From contig OX485806.1 in NCBI GenBank assembly GCA_950295325.1, positions 8,246,001-8,310,000 of the forward strand: a stretch of DNA of 64,000 bases. Direction: 5' to 3'. Of this stretch, positions 61,400 through 64,000 are shown piece after piece. Every line of letters begins with the position of its first letter. The first letter of the stretch is position 1. The DNA comes from Polytrichum commune. Its lineage: Eukaryota > Streptophyta > Polytrichopsida > Polytrichales > Polytrichaceae. Both the position numbers and the translations under genes were made by a program. Under the pieces are notes generated by a model. The model was not told the origin of the DNA and did not search any database. It saw only the letters and a program-made list of their open reading frames with translations.

Positions 61400-62700
61400 A
61401 AAATTAAGTTGGATCGAAACGCACCGTTGCCGAATTGTAGAGGTGTCCATAACACGCTTCGATGCTTTCTTTTATCCTATCATTCTTGGTAGTAGATTTC
61501 GATCAGCATCATTTTCAGTAGCAAAAGACGTCCGCTTAAGGTAGAAAAACGCAAAATCGCAAAATCGGTGAATGACCACTACTCATGGTCTAGCACTAGA
61601 CTAGGAGTAGAATGATTCTTGTGTGGACCCAAATGGGCTAATTGTAAAAGTGGTGGCCTGAAAAGGATGCAGTGATTGATCATATGCAGTGGTTATACAA
61701 ATGTAGTGATTGTTCAGATGCAGTGATTAGTCATATGGGTCCTATTTCAAACCACTTCGGATCATTTTTGGATGCCATTGAGTTAACCATTCTTTGTGCA
61801 CTCGCATATATGCGAAGTAGGATATTTTGGTGCTCAAATTAGGGAGACTCTACTATACAAGAAGGGGGTTGGACTGACTTGTTGTCTCTTTGGGAAAATG
61901 TAATTAATTATTTACAAGGAATAAAATTTACAAAACCACTCGCATTCCTCATCGTTTCCTCTACTCCACCTCTGAAAAATATTGCACAAGTTTCAAGCCA
62001 CTCTTTCTACCCGAATCAGCGTAATTTTCATGGTTTATTTTGTTAGTACGGGGTAGTTAATATAACTTATCAACACCATGACCAAGAAATCCATTATATA
62101 TATTTTGGCAATACGGATGTAGATATAAACTATTTTCGTGTGGTGCGAGCAAAAGTCTTCACTAGATGTATGGTATTTAGTGTCATATGGTACTTTATGT
62201 CACTATGGTCACTTTTCGGATGACACTTCTTATGGATAATTGAACAAATACTGTCATGGATGATGGATGAGTTCATCCATTGGCCGAAACCCTGCCTTCT
62301 CATGTCAGCAAGTTGTGATGAAATATAGTCTCCTCCTTTCAATTACACGTGGCTTAACTATCTAGTCTACCAAGTAATCTTGGGCCTGTGTAAACTCTTA
62401 CAAAATTTTCCTAGAAGGCTGACCTATCTTATTGCATTTCAAAATATCAAGATTTGTATTTTATTTTAGTTTTCCAACTATGTTTCTTGTGTAAATATGT
62501 TACATAACAATTTGAACTCTGACTAAAATAAAATCCTATGTATGTATAAGTGTAAGAATGATTCTATTGTATATGAACATTCAACATGAACAAGTTTTGG
62601 TAAATTTTTTAAGTTCTCATCAGTACGAACTTAACATGATTCAATGTTCTACACTGAGATGTGCAATCGAGTTGCAGGGTTGTCTATTGTGTCGTGATGG
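61400..62700. other. Intergenic spacer downstream of copy C
   Basis: AT-rich. At about 61668-61740, short direct repeats of ATGCAGTGATTG/TCATATG alternate three times. No gene recognised. Confidence 0.45.
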
Positions 62701-62709
62701 AGGGTAATC

Positions 62710-62761
62710 CCGGCATAATGTCGTGCCGTCACGACACGTATCCGTCACGACATTATGCCGG
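62710..62761. repeat. Perfect 16-bp inverted repeat
   Basis: CCGGCATAATGTCGTG at 62710-62725 pairs exactly with CACGACATTATGCCGG at 62746-62761 across a 20-base loop. The loop itself contains TCACGACACG, related to the arms. It lies about 140 bp before the C/T satellite. Confidence 0.95.
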
Positions 62762-62904
62762 ATGCTGTCTTTATCCTGACGGACTTGAATTTTACCGATT
62801 TTTTTGTGTAATTACATTAACCCAATTCAGACACGTAGGATTTACAATGTCCACGTGTGATGACATGTCAGCAAAGTAAAGGTAAAGTGGGGAAAAATTT
62901 ACTA

Positions 62905-64000
62905 GAGCCCGTCCGCCCCCCCGTCCGTCCCCCCGTCCCCCCGTCCGCCCCTGTTCCCAACCCCGTCCGCTCCGTTCCCAACCCCGTACGCCCCGTTCCC
63001 CCCCCGTCCGCGCCCCGTTCCCCCCCGTCCGCCCCTCCGTCCGCTCCCCCGTCCGCCCCAGTTTTTTTTTTTTTTTTTTTTTTCCCCTTCCCCGTTCGCC
63101 CCATTTTTAAAAAAAAATTTCCCCCCCCTCCGTCCGCTCCCCCGTCCGCCCCAGTTGTTTTTTTTTTTTTTTTTCCCCCCCCCCCTTCCCCGTCCGCCCC
63201 ATTTTTTTTTTAAAAATTCCCCCCCCTCCGTCCGCCCCCGTCCGCCCCTCCGTCCGCTCCCCCGTCCGCCCCAGTTTTTTTTTTTTTTTTTTTTCCCCCC
63301 CCCCCCTTCCCCGTCCGCCCCATTTTTTTTAAAAAAAATTTCCCCCCCCTCCGTCCGCTCCCGTTCCCCCCCGTCCGCCCCGTTCCCCCCCGTCCGCCCC
63401 GTTCCCAACCCCGTCCGCCCCGTTCCCCCCCGTCCGCGCCCCGTTCCCCCCCCCCCGTCCGCCCCAGTTTTTTTTTTTTTTTTTTTTTCCCCCCCTTCCC
63501 CGTCCGCCCCATTTTTTTAAAAAAAAATTTCCCCCCCTTCGTCCGCTCCCGTTCCCCCCCGTCCGCCCCTCCGTCCGCTCCCCCGTCCGCCCCAGTTTTT
63601 TTTTTTTTTTTTCCCCCCCCCCTTCCCCGTCCGCCCCATTTTTTTTTTTTTAAATTTCCCCCCCCGCCGTCCGCTCCCGTTCCCCCCCCGTCCGCCCCGT
63701 TCCCAACCCCGTCCGCCCCGTTCCCCTCCGTCCGCGCCCCGTTCCCCCCCCGTCCGCGCCCCGTTCCCCCCCGTCCGCCCCTCCGTCCGCTCCCCCGTCC
63801 GCCCCAGTTTTTTTTTTTTTTTTCCCCCCCCCCTTCCCCGTCCGCCCCATTTTTTTTAAAAAAAATTTCCCCCCCCTCCGTCCGCTCCCGTTCCCCCCCG
63901 TCCGCCCCGTTCCCAACCCCGTCCGCCCCGTTCCCCCCCGTCCGCGCCCCGTTCCCCCCCCGTCCGCTCCGTTCCCCCCCCGTCCGCCCCCGTTCCCCCC
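62905..64000 (+). repeat. Pyrimidine-strand satellite-like array
   Basis: The plus strand is almost entirely C and T, with G only inside CCGTCCGC and CCCGTTCCC words and A only in short runs after T. A recurring module is CCGTCCGCCCCAG, a run of 15-25 T, a run of C, CTTCCCCGTCCGCCCCA, T run, A run, TTTCCCCCCC and CCGTCCGCTCCC. CCAGTTTT starts near 63059, 63151, 63271, 63466, 63593 and 63806, so the spacing is irregular (about 90-215). The array runs off the window. The ORFs in it are compositional artefacts. Confidence 0.9.

Noticed and set aside
62857-63916. Overlapping ORFs of 78-168 codons on both strands
   Set aside because: They arise from the C/T array and read as Pro-Pro-Ser-Ala or Gly-Arg-Lys repeats; the composition alone opens all frames.

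Overview
The window is nuclear DNA from a land plant. Spliced genes with GT-AG introns of roughly 100-1,900 bp, a plant-type chloroplast rRNA methyltransferase, a plant GDSL lipase remnant and many short inverted-repeat elements support this. A near-complete IQUB-like gene points to a lineage with flagellated sperm (bryophyte, lycophyte, fern, or a cycad/Ginkgo-type gymnosperm), because IQUB is a ciliary protein. The moderate intron sizes favour a seed-free plant. I cannot name the species.

Layout. (1) 603-16694, + strand: a 26-exon gene for the B-block-binding largest subunit of TFIIIC (GTF3C1), 1,956 aa, with an unbroken reading frame across all splice junctions. (2) 17464-21131, - strand: a five-exon GDSL esterase/lipase with a one-base frameshift before block III, a Ser-to-Thr change in the GDSL motif and a damaged block II, so called a pseudogene. 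(3) 21.1-25.9 kb: intergenic, with hairpins, a 42-bp minisatellite and dispersed repeats. (4) 25940-32473, + strand: a six-exon IQUB-like gene, 531 aa. (5) 33971-34445, - strand: a broken leucine-rich-repeat fragment. (6) 36454-36810 (-) and 38677-39037 (+): two divergent members of a small family that I read as Sin3 PAH-like; the second is frameshifted. (7) 41245-48738, + strand: a ten-exon gene for chloroplast 16S rRNA (adenine-N6,N6)-dimethyltransferase (PFC1/KsgA family), 361 aa. (8) 50963-56900, - strand: about 12 exons for a multi-pass membrane protein (about 658 aa) that I do not recognise. (9) 60671-61399, + strand: a third PAH-like gene, preceded by about 1.3 kb of diverged 400-440 bp tandem units, one carrying a dead copy of its first coding exon. 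(10) 62.9-64.0 kb: a C/T-only satellite-like array, preceded by a perfect 16-bp-arm hairpin.

The genes are not an operon and share no obvious pathway. Two themes recur. Several introns, and one promoter region, have grown by tandem duplication of local segments, some of which copy splice-donor sequence. Small inverted-repeat transposons (at least four families, one nested inside another) fill introns and spacers. Exon boundaries were read by eye from splice sites, frame continuity and remembered family similarity; no alignment was run.
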